From: a virus
Length of the DNA stretch: 23,192 bases
Strand: one strand, 5' to 3'
Virus record (IMG/VR): IMGVR_UViG_3300020457_000103
Coordinates: 1 to 23,192 of that record
Shown piece after piece: positions 12,012-22,413 of the stretch (positions within the stretch are counted from its first letter, which is position 1; every line of letters begins with the position of its first letter). Below the pieces are notes generated by a model. The model had not been told where the DNA came from. It was given only the letters and a program-made list of their open reading frames with translations, and ran no database searches. The position numbers were made by a program, and so were the translations under genes.

Positions 12012-12626
12012 ATGGCAAGTAAAATAGATATATGTAATCAAGCACTTGTATTAGTAGGAGCGAATGTAATATCTGCTCTTACAGAAAACAATACAGAAGC
12101 ACGAGTGTCTAATCAATTATATGAATCAACATTAAAAAATTTATTAACAAAAGCAAGATGGAGATTTGCTAGTAAACAACAGCAAATGTCTAAAAGTTCT
12201 ACCGATCCTTTGGACAAATGGGATTCTGCATATCAGATACCGAATGATGCATTATTAGTGCATACAATTACAGTATCAGATAATGTAATTCCTTTTGATA
12301 GATATGGTGAATTTTTATACACCAATAGTGGTGCTAACGATACTGTAATACTACATTATACTTATCAACCACACGAAGATCAGTTTCCAGAATATTTTGT
12401 TCAAATATTAGTATTTGAGTTAGCAAGTTTATTTGCAGGTGCTATAGCTAGAAATGATAATCTTTCTGTACTATATCAAAAAAGAGCAAATATTCAGCTT
12501 ACACAAGCTAGGGGTATGGAATCACAAACACAAACTACAAGAAAACTTAATACAAGTTTATTGATTGAAGTAAGGAACAGAGGTACAGCAGATGGAGTGA
12601 GAGCAGTTGTACCAAGTAGCAGTTAA
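12012..12626 (+). CDS. Tail tubular protein A (T7 gp11-like)
   Basis: Adaptor ring between portal and nozzle of the short tail. The 204 residues compare with 196 in T7 gp11. The start KIDICNQALVLVGANVISAL, followed by EARVSNQLYESTLKNLLTKARWRFA (residues 28-52), is the hallmark of the family ('aLgeIGe..i.sl...s.ea..c...yd..r...L...pW.fA'). The C-terminal ITQARG-like region (ANIQLTQARGMESQ) is the usual helix before the end. The gene has no free Shine-Dalgarno sequence, and the nearest one is buried in the hairpin at 11982-11999. It is followed after 5 bases by tail tubular protein B. Confidence 0.9.
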   Translation: MASKIDICNQALVLVGANVISALTENNTEARVSNQLYESTLKNLLTKARWRFASKQQQMSKSSTDPLDKWDSAYQIPNDALLVHTITVSDNVIPFDRYGEFLYTNSGANDTVILHYTYQPHEDQFPEYFVQILVFELASLFAGAIARNDNLSVLYQKRANIQLTQARGMESQTQTTRKLNTSLLIEVRNRGTADGVRAVVPSSS

Positions 12627-12631
12627 ATGAT

Positions 12632-15076
12632 ATGGCAATACAAAGAGTGCATCAAAATAGTTTTACCCGTGGAGAGGTTGACGAAACTGTTGTAAGTCGT
12701 ACAGATGTACAAGCCTTCCAACAAGCACTTAGAAGAGGAAGAAATATCTTTTGTCTAAATCAAGGTGCAATGGAAAGACGCCAAGGTACTTTGTATAGAG
12801 CAGATTTAAATGAAGAAACTAGGTTAGAAGCATTTATATTTAATGAGAATCAAGAATATGTACTAGCTTTTCAAAATACTAAATTACTTATATTTTCTAC
12901 AAACGGCACATTATTAGGCACATTAACAGGTTGCCCTTGGACTACTTCTAATTTATTTGAATTTACATTTACACAATCTGCAGACACAATGATTGTTGCA
13001 CATACAGCATTCAGACCACAGTTAATTGTAAGAACAGGAGCAACAACATTTACTAAAGCAGATTTTCAATTCGCAACAAACTTTAATGATACAGAAATAT
13101 TTCAACCATATTTTAAATTTGCAGATTCTAATATTACTTTAGATATAGATCAAACAACAGCACAAACGAATGTAAACTTAGTAACAAGTGTTGCTTATTG
13201 GGACTCAACTATGGTTGGTAATATTATACGATATCACAAATCAGAGATAGAAGTTACAGCAGTAACAGATAGTACAAATGCTGTAGGTACTTTACGAAAA
13301 GATGTACGAATAGAACTTGATGATGATCCAATGAAATCTGAACAAGGAACAGCTAAAATAATTGTTTTGCATCCACAACACGGATTTTCTACAGGTGCAT
13401 CAATTACTATAGAAGGTGCAGAAAGTATTTTAAATGATTCTGGTTCAGGTCTTACAGCAACAAATATAAATGGTACATTTACAATAACTGTTCTTGATGA
13501 CGATCGTTATGAATATACAGCTACAAGTGGTACAGCAGGAGATTCTCAAGATGGTGGTGGTACAAATGTTAGAATTATAGGACATCCACCTACCAAACAA
13601 TGGGATGAAGAAGTATATAATACACATAATGGCTTTCCAACAGCAGTAAGGTTTCATCAGCAAAGACTTTTTTTTGCAGGTGGATCTATAAGTGATTTTA
13701 TTTGTGGTAGTCAAACAGCAGACTTTTTTCACTTTGGTTTAGGGGATGGTGATGATACAGACGCTATCCAAATAAATATTGCATCAGACCAAGTAAATAG
13801 AATACAACATTTAATTTCTGGTAAACATTTAGAAATTTTTACAACAACAGGTGAATTTTATTTAAAACCTCAAGTAGGTAAACCAATTACACCGACAGAT
13901 TTACAAGTATTAAAACAAAGTGATCTTGGTTCGCAACTTAAATGTATGCCAAGATTATTTGATGGTGCGGCAATCTTTGTTCAACCGAATGGTAAAACAG
14001 TAAGAGAATATTTTTATAATACTGCTAATGAAGAATATACACCTACAGCATTATCTATACTTTCACCACAAGCTGTAAGTAGTCCTACTGACTCTGCAAT
14101 AATAAAATCATCCGGAATAAGAACAGAAATGTTTATGTTGTTTGTAAATGACAATGGAACAATAGGAGTGTTTTCTGCAAATAGACAAGAAAAATTATCA
14201 GGTTGGGTAATATGGGAAACAGATGGTGATTATATATCTGTAGGTGCAACAACACAATTTATGTATGCTGTAGTTAAACGAACAATAAATGGTGCTACTA
14301 AATATTATTTAGAGCAATTTTCTAACTCACAATATGAGATACCAACAGATGCTTCTGTATCTAAAGTCTTATCTTCGTCATATCAACCACACGGAACGCC
14401 TTTAGTAAAAGGTGCAGTTACTAGTGCTAATACTGTTATAATAGATGGCTTGACACAAGTACCCAGAGCAGGGGAGCAATTTACCTGTAATTCAATAAGT
14501 TGTACGATACAGAATGTAGCAACAACAAGTACATCAGGTGAATATATAGTTACAGTTGTACCTGCCCTAACAGCATCTGATAATGCACCAATAGAATTTA
14601 CTACCTCTTATACATTTACAGGGTTAAATACTTCACCAGATTTACGGGGTAAAGTAGTACACGCTACATCAGGTACAGGAGAAAATGATACAATAGTTTA
14701 TTATGGCAGTAGTACAGTTGATTCTAATGGTGTTGCTATATTTCAAAAACCTGCATCAGGTATTGATATAGGTATTGATTATACAGTAGATGTTTCTACA
14801 TTATCTATAGATGCAACTTCACCTGTAAGAGGATTAGGTTCAACATACGGATTACCTAGAAAAATAGGAAAAACTATATTAGAATTATCTAAAACACATA
14901 ATTTACAAGTAAACAGTAATGATGTAATTGTAAGCAATGGATTTGAAATGACAGGATATACAGGTAAAAAAGATGTACATAGTTTAGGTTATAGCCAAGA
15001 ACCTTTTATTACGATTACACAATCTGTGCCATTACCTTTCAGAATATTATCTATAACAAGTGAGTATTATTTCTAA
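12632..15076 (+). CDS. Tail tubular protein B / nozzle (T7 gp12-like)
   Basis: Forms the tail nozzle through which DNA leaves. The 814 residues compare with 794 in T7 gp12. The N-terminus is typical: NSFTRGEVDETVVSRTDVQAFQQALRRGRNIFCL with GAMERRQGT (about residues 9-57). The later FHQQRLFFAGG (around 340) and FHFGLGDGDDTDAIQI (about 369-384) are also family hallmarks. Residues about 245-318 look like an extra beta domain (HGFSTGASITIEG ... NGTFTITVLDDDRYEYTA). This pattern is seen in many phage structural proteins and is probably surface exposed. The end overlaps the next gene by one base (TAATG). Confidence 0.92.
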   Translation: MAIQRVHQNSFTRGEVDETVVSRTDVQAFQQALRRGRNIFCLNQGAMERRQGTLYRADLNEETRLEAFIFNENQEYVLAFQNTKLLIFSTNGTLLGTLTGCPWTTSNLFEFTFTQSADTMIVAHTAFRPQLIVRTGATTFTKADFQFATNFNDTEIFQPYFKFADSNITLDIDQTTAQTNVNLVTSVAYWDSTMVGNIIRYHKSEIEVTAVTDSTNAVGTLRKDVRIELDDDPMKSEQGTAKIIVLHPQHGFSTGASITIEGAESILNDSGSGLTATNINGTFTITVLDDDRYEYTATSGTAGDSQDGGGTNVRIIGHPPTKQWDEEVYNTHNGFPTAVRFHQQRLFFAGGSISDFICGSQTADFFHFGLGDGDDTDAIQINIASDQVNRIQHLISGKHLEIFTTTGEFYLKPQVGKPITPTDLQVLKQSDLGSQLKCMPRLFDGAAIFVQPNGKTVREYFYNTANEEYTPTALSILSPQAVSSPTDSAIIKSSGIRTEMFMLFVNDNGTIGVFSANRQEKLSGWVIWETDGDYISVGATTQFMYAVVKRTINGATKYYLEQFSNSQYEIPTDASVSKVLSSSYQPHGTPLVKGAVTSANTVIIDGLTQVPRAGEQFTCNSISCTIQNVATTSTSGEYIVTVVPALTASDNAPIEFTTSYTFTGLNTSPDLRGKVVHATSGTGENDTIVYYGSSTVDSNGVAIFQKPASGIDIGIDYTVDVSTLSIDATSPVRGLGSTYGLPRKIGKTILELSKTHNLQVNSNDVIVSNGFEMTGYTGKKDVHSLGYSQEPFITITQSVPLPFRILSITSEYYF

Positions 15077-15633
15077 TGTGTCCTCCAGCCGCCGCCATTC
15101 CATATATTAGTCTAGCTTTCACAGTTATAAGTGGTGGCTTTCAAGTATATTCTATGATGCAACAAATGAATGCTGATGATACAGCAAATTCATATGAACA
15201 ACAAATGCTAGAAGAAAGGCGTAGGCAACAAGAAGAAGAAGCCAAAGCTAGAGAATTGCAAATGCAAAAAGACTTAAATGATAGAAAAAGAGAAGCACTT
15301 AAACTACACAAATCAAACAGAGCAAGTTTGGCCGCTTCCGGCGCTGAGATAGGTTCACCAAGTTTTACTAACTTTCTGTTAGCTAATAGAGAAGCTGAAG
15401 GGCGAGATCAATCTAATATTACTTTGATGGGTAGAGAGGCACAAGCACAAGCACTTATGGATGCAAGACAAACAGGTATTGCAAAAGACGCTTCGTTATC
15501 AGCTTACAAATCAAGAAGAAAAGCAAGTATATATAGTGGTGTAGCAGGATTAGTTGGTATGGGTGCTAATGTTAATTGGTCAGCGTTTGCACAAGAGGAT
15601 GATGCACCACCACCGAAGAAGGAAGATACATAA
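15076..15633 (+). CDS. Internal virion protein, T7 gp14-like
   Basis: Ejection protein that in T7 inserts in the outer membrane to start the DNA channel. It is 185 residues (T7 gp14 is 196). There is an N-terminal apolar segment (IPYISLAFTVISGGFQVYSM, residues 9-28), then a long Gln/Glu/Arg/Lys coiled coil (about 40-95). Next comes the conserved 'RASLAASGAEIGSPSFTNFL' (about 91-110), typical of this family, and a second mildly apolar Gly/Ala segment (about 155-170). It overlaps both neighbours by one base. Assignment is from the pattern and from order between gp12-like and gp15-like genes. Confidence 0.82.
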   Translation: MCPPAAAIPYISLAFTVISGGFQVYSMMQQMNADDTANSYEQQMLEERRRQQEEEAKARELQMQKDLNDRKREALKLHKSNRASLAASGAEIGSPSFTNFLLANREAEGRDQSNITLMGREAQAQALMDARQTGIAKDASLSAYKSRRKASIYSGVAGLVGMGANVNWSAFAQEDDAPPPKKEDT

Positions 15634-17990
15634 TGGTTAAACGATCCAAGGATATGGTTTCTTATAGAGAACAAATAGGAGTAACTGCTCCTATTGGATA
15701 TCAAACAGCAATACAAAAAACACAAGAATCTGCAGTAGCTTGGGATAAAACCTTTGAAAAAATATCAGATACTTTTACAGCATTACAGAAAAAAACAGAT
15801 CAAATAAGAATGAAAAACGCTGTGCAAAATGCAAAATTTGAAATGGATGAAAAACAAATAACTGATGAAAAGACAGGTGAAGTAAGAACAGTTAAAACAA
15901 TGAAGCCATTTAAAGCAGATAGATTTTTTTGGCAAACAGATCAAGATGATTATGATAAAATGATTGTTGCTAAAATGAAAATGGATCTTGGTTTACAATT
16001 TGAAAAAGAAAGTATGGCACAATTAGAACAATCGTTTAATGCCAATGAAGATGCTAATGGATATGTAAATAGAATGGCTCCAATATTTGAGTCATATAAA
16101 CAAAATTTACCTTCAAAATTCTATGATGTAATACGACCTACTCTTGAAGCACAAATGCTACAAGATCAAAAGAAAGCACAAACTAAATTTAGACAACAAA
16201 AAGAAGAAGAAACAAGTGCTTTTGCAGAACAGTATTTTAGTAAAGCAGAACAACAATTTAAAAGAGATGTGCTAATTGATCCTAGTAGTGCTAAAGACAT
16301 AGCCAATGCATCAATAGCTGAAATACCTGAAAATCTTGTTGGTAGAAGTATTACGGAAAGAGTAAAGTTTCAATCAATGATTAATGGGTTACATAAATTC
16401 TATTCGTCAGAAGTTAGTGGTGTAAACTTACAACAGCTACTTGATCCAACTACACCAAGAAGTCAAACTAGTTTTGGCAGAAAAGAACAAGAAAGCAATT
16501 TAGTAGCTATTCGTGATTTGATTGATGGTAAAGGAGCACAGCAAATAGCATTTGGAGGCAAAGTATCAACTATTAAACAAGAAGATTTTAACAAAGTATT
16601 AGATGGTCTTACTGAAGATGAAGTAGATGCTATTGATTCTAATCTTACCGAGCGATTAGCCAATACATCTGGCTCTAGCGAACTAAGTGAAGCTATAGCA
16701 GGTTTTTCTAATTATACTCAACAAAGACAAGCATCTACAAACTATACTGATCCATTTGTACAAAAAAAAATGACAAGGGTAGCTAAAGATAGTCCTGCAG
16801 AATATTTTCAAATACTTGCACAAAGCTCAAGCAATCCATCTCGTTTAGCTAATTTAACTACATATGACCAAGCTATGAGAACACCAGAGTTTTATGAAGC
16901 ACACGGCAGACTTGGAGCAATGCCTACTGTAATAAAAGATTCTATAGAACAACTTATATTATCAGGTGATGCTGATGTAATACAAGCAATGCTTAATCCT
17001 ATGGTTGCATCAGCAACACGATTATCAGGAACTATGTATAAAGGTAAGTTTATAAGAACAGATAGTTATGAAAAAATGTTTCCTAGCTTATCTGATAAAG
17101 CACATAATATTTTAGAAGGTGTAAGAGTACGATCATTAGTTAATGATAGAATAGATTTTACTACAGTAGCTACTGAATTATCTACAGCATTTGATTCAAA
17201 TATCAAAGATACAAATAATGCTTCTGTTGTTAATAAAGCAGTTGATGATGCAATTAAGCATGTAATTGATAAAACAGGTATTATGTTTGGTGAAGATAAT
17301 TTAGCAACACCATTAAGAAATACTTTAAGAATGTATTTACGAAGTTCTACTATATATGATCCAAATGTTACAACTGAACCAACTAAAGGTTTTAAACAAA
17401 TGGGTATGAAGTTTTATAATACTCTTACTGAAAAAGGTATAATAGGCAAAAGTAATTTTAATTATATGGCAGGAGGTGATGCAGGAGAAAGTGGCGTTGT
17501 ATTATATCCATTAGAGCGACATAAGGTAACCGATCCTAATAATCCTAATAGAATGATAAATGACCATCACGAACCTTATATTATGAATGAAATTAGTAAA
17601 TTTGAAAGATATAAAAATGTTGATAGAAATAAAATGAAACTTGGTAGAGATTTTAGAGTATATCCTGTTAATACTAAAAATATGAATCTAACAGATGATA
17701 CTGCAAATATTTCTTATTATTTATTAGAAATAAATAAAGGCACAGGTGATGCTACACCTGTATTAAAAGATGATGGCACATTTTATTTTTACACACCAAA
17801 TGATGTAAAAGAAAAACTAGATAAAGCTAGAGATCAGGATATAGAAATTGGTATGGTACTTAGTAAAGATATTACACATTATGAATCACTTAATGAAGCT
17901 AATAAACAAAGGATAAGAGAAGCAGAAAACTTTGCAGACAATTATCCAACAACATTTAATGCACTAATTCCTAATTATGGCAAGAATTAA
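15633..17990 (+). CDS. Internal virion protein, T7 gp15-like
   Basis: Ejection protein, expected to form the periplasmic part of the DNA channel with the gp16-like protein. It is 785 residues (T7 gp15 is 747). It is mostly helical and hydrophilic, with no membrane segment or signal peptide. The start VSYREQIGVTAPIGYQTAIQ and the helices that follow (FEKISDTFTALQKKTDQI) resemble the N-termini of these proteins in marine podoviruses. Sequence similarity to T7 itself is not visible by eye; the call rests on size, composition and the conserved gene order. Its last 14 bases overlap the gp16-like gene. Confidence 0.75.
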   Translation: MVKRSKDMVSYREQIGVTAPIGYQTAIQKTQESAVAWDKTFEKISDTFTALQKKTDQIRMKNAVQNAKFEMDEKQITDEKTGEVRTVKTMKPFKADRFFWQTDQDDYDKMIVAKMKMDLGLQFEKESMAQLEQSFNANEDANGYVNRMAPIFESYKQNLPSKFYDVIRPTLEAQMLQDQKKAQTKFRQQKEEETSAFAEQYFSKAEQQFKRDVLIDPSSAKDIANASIAEIPENLVGRSITERVKFQSMINGLHKFYSSEVSGVNLQQLLDPTTPRSQTSFGRKEQESNLVAIRDLIDGKGAQQIAFGGKVSTIKQEDFNKVLDGLTEDEVDAIDSNLTERLANTSGSSELSEAIAGFSNYTQQRQASTNYTDPFVQKKMTRVAKDSPAEYFQILAQSSSNPSRLANLTTYDQAMRTPEFYEAHGRLGAMPTVIKDSIEQLILSGDADVIQAMLNPMVASATRLSGTMYKGKFIRTDSYEKMFPSLSDKAHNILEGVRVRSLVNDRIDFTTVATELSTAFDSNIKDTNNASVVNKAVDDAIKHVIDKTGIMFGEDNLATPLRNTLRMYLRSSTIYDPNVTTEPTKGFKQMGMKFYNTLTEKGIIGKSNFNYMAGGDAGESGVVLYPLERHKVTDPNNPNRMINDHHEPYIMNEISKFERYKNVDRNKMKLGRDFRVYPVNTKNMNLTDDTANISYYLLEINKGTGDATPVLKDDGTFYFYTPNDVKEKLDKARDQDIEIGMVLSKDITHYESLNEANKQRIREAENFADNYPTTFNALIPNYGKN

Positions 17991-20900
17991 TACTACATCA
18001 GTAGATAGTCTTAGTAATAATCAACAAGATTTTTTACGAGCATATAACTATGCACAGCTTAGACGAGTGCCTGTTATGGCTAAAGAAAATAAGTATGTTC
18101 CTAACAATTCTTTCTTTGATGATGTTATGGATCATTATAGTTTGTCTTGGCTTAATCAATGGGCAGAAAGTACATCACCTATAGACCAACAAGTAAGTGA
18201 TGAATACGATCCTAATTATGATGTATTTGCTGACAACTTTGAGCCTTACCTACCTTATATGAAAGAATTTATTGGTATTAAAAATAAAGAACAAGCTGAT
18301 TTTTTAAAACAAAAAATAGATAGAAACAATGCTAGACGAGATAGATTAGAGCAAGCAGGCAGAATACTACCGGGATTTGCGGCGGCGTTTCTTGATCCAA
18401 CTACATACTTACCTATACCTATGGTAGGAGGATTAGGATTTGTTAAAGGTGCAGTACGAGGTGGTGTAGGTGTTGGTGGTATAACAGCATTAACAGAACC
18501 TATACGACACAATTTAGATCCAACTTCTACATTTGAAGAAACAACAGCAATGATTGGATTGAGTGCACTTGCAGGTGGTTTTATCGGAGGAGTAGCAGGT
18601 TCACTTACAGCTAACTTAGGTAGCAAAACTTTAAAGAGTGCATTGCCTAAAGGTACAAAAAAAACATTAGATGACTACGACAAAGAGTTATCTGAAAACG
18701 AAGGTATCAAAGATTATAATCAAGAAGAATTTTATATAAATCCAAAAAAAAATTTTGAAGATGTAACTATAAAATCAAAGCGAGGTAAACAAGCTAGAGA
18801 GCCAGAACCTATTAGAGATGCAATAGATGCAATAGAATATCTTGATCCTAAAGGTTATAAGAGTCTTAGAATTATTGATGGTTATACAGGTAGGCACGAT
18901 AAAAATGGTAGATATAAGAAAGCATTTTATCAAAGAAAAAATAATACAATACGAATAGATAGAGAAGCTATAAAACGAACATTTATAGATTTGCCGTGGA
19001 CTAAACCTACAGTAAAAGGTGTTAAAGCATTACCAAGAGATACATTTAATAATGCAGACGAATGGGCAGATTTTGTTATGTTGCACGAATATTCACATAG
19101 TAAAATAAAACAAAAACCCGGACAGAGCATAGCAGATTATGAAAATGCAATTAATCGTAATGCTATGAAAATACTTGGTAAAATTAAAAAATTTAATAAA
19201 GGTGATGCTATTCGCATAAAATCAGTAAGTGGTATGAAAAGATTTAAAGCACTACCGGGAGAGTCTGTGCCACAGCTAAGAGGAAGAATGCAACAACAAC
19301 GAGAAATAGTAGATCAAACATTTACACAAACAGGTGTACAACAAGCTATAGAAGAAACAGAAACAGCAGGTGTTCGTAGTAATGTAGATGATGTTGTGGC
19401 TAGATATAACAATCTTACTAATGAAGTAGAATTAGATATAGTAAAAGCAAAAGCACAGTTTGAACAAAAAAAACATTTAGAACAACTAAGACAGGTTGGA
19501 GTAACACCACCTGCAAATTTATTTAGAACAGCAGATGATTGGGTTAATTACACAATAAGAAGAGCAATATTTGCTAGTGAAATTATGCCTAAAACACTTA
19601 AAGAATTTAAGGATATGCCTGTAAATGAATATCTTAGCACTCTTAATAAAAGAGTAATTGATGACATTGTTAAAGACAATGTGTCTAAAGGTGCAGAAAC
19701 TAGTGGTATTAAATATTTAAGAATATTAGAAGAAGTACAAAACCTTGGTGGCGTAGTTAATGCTGTAGGTAGAAATGTTAAAAACAAGAAATTAAGAGAA
19801 AGGGTAGCACGAGATATGCTTGAACTATTAGGCGATCACGGAGTTATGACTAAAATGAATAGGGAAGGTTATTCTGCTACACCTGATTCTGTATTATTGC
19901 GAACATTTACTCAATACCAACCAAAACTTAGAGATGCTATATTTGAAATGGAAGATGCTTATTTTGGATATCACGGGATTGCTTCTGATAAAACAGGTGG
20001 ACAAAGAACTATTGCTAGAGGTGTATTAGCTACACAACAATTTGGCTCAAAGGTTAAAAATGCTTTTAATAAAACAAAACAAGGTGAAGTACCACCAGAT
20101 GTAACGCTTAGAGATTATTATAGTATGGTTGGTAGATACATAATGGATGAAGATGTATTACAAGAAACACAAGATATTGCATTGCAAGAAGCTATTAAAA
20201 AAGGATCAATACCATTTAATAGATTAATGAAAGAATTTAATGATATAGCAAGTAGTTTGCAAATGTTTAAATCTCAAAAGAGTTTTCAAATAATGACAAA
20301 AAGGGCAGAACTTACTTTAGCTAAAGCATTAGATATGCAAAGAACAGGTAAGTTTACAGGTGAACAAGCAGAAGCACTTGCTAAAAAAATACAAAACAAA
20401 AGAGAATTTTTAAAATTACAACAAGCTGAAATAGATGTTGTAGCTAACGACTCCTTAACAGCAGGAAAAGAAAAATACTTTACTAGATATTTTAGACACG
20501 ACAAATTAGTAGAAAATGCAGATGAGTTTAAAGCAATATTAAGACGCCATTTTGAAACAACATTACCACAAAAAATAACTGATCCTAAATATCTAAAGCG
20601 TAGAAAACTAGCAGAAAAAAGAAATAAACTTACGGCTAAAGAAAAAATACCTGACGATCTAACAAATAGAGAAAAAATATTAGATGCAGAAGTAGAATAT
20701 CATTACAACCAAATTTTAGAAGGACATTCAAGATGGGGTGATATAGAAGGAATACACGGATATGGTATTGATGTTGATGGTCAATACAAAGTAGGAGCAA
20801 GACAATTACTACAAAGAGAACTTGATATTCCTAACAAAGAACTAAAAGATTTTATAGAACAAGATGCAGAAATTGTTATGCGACAATATGTACAAAGAAT

Positions 20901-22413
20901 GGCACCTGCTTTAGAATTGCATAAAAAATTCGGTGATGTACATTTAACAGAATATTTAGATAATCTTGAATTAGATTTAATAGCAGATAATGTACCACAA
21001 ACAGCAAGACAAAAAATAATTAATGGCTTTAGAGATGGAAAAGATAATTTATTAGGTACGCTTTATTCTGATGATCCAACAACATTAAGCGTACAAATAG
21101 CTAATAGTATTCGTAACCTTGCAAGTTTAGCATTTATGGGAAAAGTTACAATAAGTGCCTTGCCTGAGATAGCTAGACCATTAATGGTAAATGGTTTTCA
21201 TAGAACATATAAGGATGTAATTGGTGCTTATGTAGGAGGTTTAGAAACTATTGGTAAACATTCTAATATTAGTGAGTTAGATCAACTTGTACCTATACTT
21301 GAAGGTGAACTCTCTAGTGCTTCTTCTCGTTTTGTCTTTGACTCTACAGCGCAACAATCAAAAAATTTTGGTGGATATTTTAATAAAGCTGTTGGTCAAT
21401 GGCTTGAACGCCCACAACAAGCATTTTATCAAGCTAACATTCTTACTCCATATACAAGAGGAATTAAAAGAATTGTACGCCGTATGAGTATGCATAGATT
21501 TGTAGAAGATAGTGCAAAACTTGTAGCAGGTAAACTAGATGAAAAAGGCATTGCCCGTCTTGCATCATATGGTATTGATAAAAATGTAGCTAAAGTATTT
21601 AGTCGTATGCCAATAGAAAAAAGTAAAGGAACATATTATTTAAATTCTATGGCGTGGGATGCATTGCCCGGTGGTAAAATGGCAAGACGAAAATTACAAA
21701 GTGCAATATATGCAGATATGAATAGAACTATTGTAACGCCTAGTGCCGCTGATCAAGTAAATATGATGCACGGAGTAATTAGAATTAATGATGAAGGTAT
21801 TGCTGAACTGATGAACAATCCATTATTCAAAGCAATGGGATTCCAAAAAACAGATATGGGTGGTAAAATAAATAATGCTTGGCTTGGTTTATTATTACAG
21901 TTTTATTCTTGGGGAATAAGTGCAAATCGTAAAGTGTTAATAGGTTTAGCACAAGGAAGAGATGGCAAAATGGGACAAGCTATGGCAGGTGTATCTAGTG
22001 CTATAGCATTAGGTATGATGGCAGATTGGGCAAAAAATCCTAGATACTATGAAAACAAAGATTTAGGAGAAAAGATTGTAAGAGGTGTAGAATTGTCTGG
22101 TACAACAGCATTATTAGGTGATGCTAACTTTATGTTAGAAACTACAAGTGGTGGATTTTTTGGAGAATCAATAGGTGCAAGACCATTGTTAGGATTAGAT
22201 CAACGCTTTGGAGATGCTGATGGAGATGATGCAGTTAAAGAAATAATAGGTAGTGGCCCAAGTATGTTATTTGATGTAATAAGTGCATTTTCTAACGACA
22301 CCTTGTCAGATGTTGAAAAAAAGACTATGTTAAGAAAGTTGATACCTTTAAATAATTTTTGGTTATGGGATCAAGCATTTAGAGATTTATATAATGATGT
22401 GGTAATAGAATGA
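17977..22413 (+). CDS. Internal virion protein, T7 gp16-like, with embedded metallopeptidase-like domain
   Basis: Largest ejection protein, 1478 residues (T7 gp16 is 1318). Residues 131-150 (LPGFAAAFLDPTTYLPIPMV) and two Gly/Ala-rich apolar segments (148-172, 191-214) are typical of large inner virion proteins and may enter the membrane. No lytic transglycosylase motif is evident at the N-terminus, where T7 gp16 has one. Instead, residues about 285-400 resemble a zinc metallopeptidase: a strand region NTIRIDREAIKRTF, then EWADFVMLHEYSHSKIKQ with HExxH at 370-374 and a likely third ligand E389 in DYENAINRNA. Long helices and coiled coil fill the rest. Role: channel formation and probably local wall or protein cleavage during entry (inference). 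It overlaps the gp15-like gene by 14 bases and the tail fibre by 4. Confidence 0.85.
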   Translation: MARINTTSVDSLSNNQQDFLRAYNYAQLRRVPVMAKENKYVPNNSFFDDVMDHYSLSWLNQWAESTSPIDQQVSDEYDPNYDVFADNFEPYLPYMKEFIGIKNKEQADFLKQKIDRNNARRDRLEQAGRILPGFAAAFLDPTTYLPIPMVGGLGFVKGAVRGGVGVGGITALTEPIRHNLDPTSTFEETTAMIGLSALAGGFIGGVAGSLTANLGSKTLKSALPKGTKKTLDDYDKELSENEGIKDYNQEEFYINPKKNFEDVTIKSKRGKQAREPEPIRDAIDAIEYLDPKGYKSLRIIDGYTGRHDKNGRYKKAFYQRKNNTIRIDREAIKRTFIDLPWTKPTVKGVKALPRDTFNNADEWADFVMLHEYSHSKIKQKPGQSIADYENAINRNAMKILGKIKKFNKGDAIRIKSVSGMKRFKALPGESVPQLRGRMQQQREIVDQTFTQTGVQQAIEETETAGVRSNVDDVVARYNNLTNEVELDIVKAKAQFEQKKHLEQLRQVGVTPPANLFRTADDWVNYTIRRAIFASEIMPKTLKEFKDMPVNEYLSTLNKRVIDDIVKDNVSKGAETSGIKYLRILEEVQNLGGVVNAVGRNVKNKKLRERVARDMLELLGDHGVMTKMNREGYSATPDSVLLRTFTQYQPKLRDAIFEMEDAYFGYHGIASDKTGGQRTIARGVLATQQFGSKVKNAFNKTKQGEVPPDVTLRDYYSMVGRYIMDEDVLQETQDIALQEAIKKGSIPFNRLMKEFNDIASSLQMFKSQKSFQIMTKRAELTLAKALDMQRTGKFTGEQAEALAKKIQNKREFLKLQQAEIDVVANDSLTAGKEKYFTRYFRHDKLVENADEFKAILRRHFETTLPQKITDPKYLKRRKLAEKRNKLTAKEKIPDDLTNREKILDAEVEYHYNQILEGHSRWGDIEGIHGYGIDVDGQYKVGARQLLQRELDIPNKELKDFIEQDAEIVMRQYVQRMAPALELHKKFGDVHLTEYLDNLELDLIADNVPQTARQKIINGFRDGKDNLLGTLYSDDPTTLSVQIANSIRNLASLAFMGKVTISALPEIARPLMVNGFHRTYKDVIGAYVGGLETIGKHSNISELDQLVPILEGELSSASSRFVFDSTAQQSKNFGGYFNKAVGQWLERPQQAFYQANILTPYTRGIKRIVRRMSMHRFVEDSAKLVAGKLDEKGIARLASYGIDKNVAKVFSRMPIEKSKGTYYLNSMAWDALPGGKMARRKLQSAIYADMNRTIVTPSAADQVNMMHGVIRINDEGIAELMNNPLFKAMGFQKTDMGGKINNAWLGLLLQFYSWGISANRKVLIGLAQGRDGKMGQAMAGVSSAIALGMMADWAKNPRYYENKDLGEKIVRGVELSGTTALLGDANFMLETTSGGFFGESIGARPLLGLDQRFGDADGDDAVKEIIGSGPSMLFDVISAFSNDTLSDVEKKTMLRKLIPLNNFWLWDQAFRDLYNDVVIE

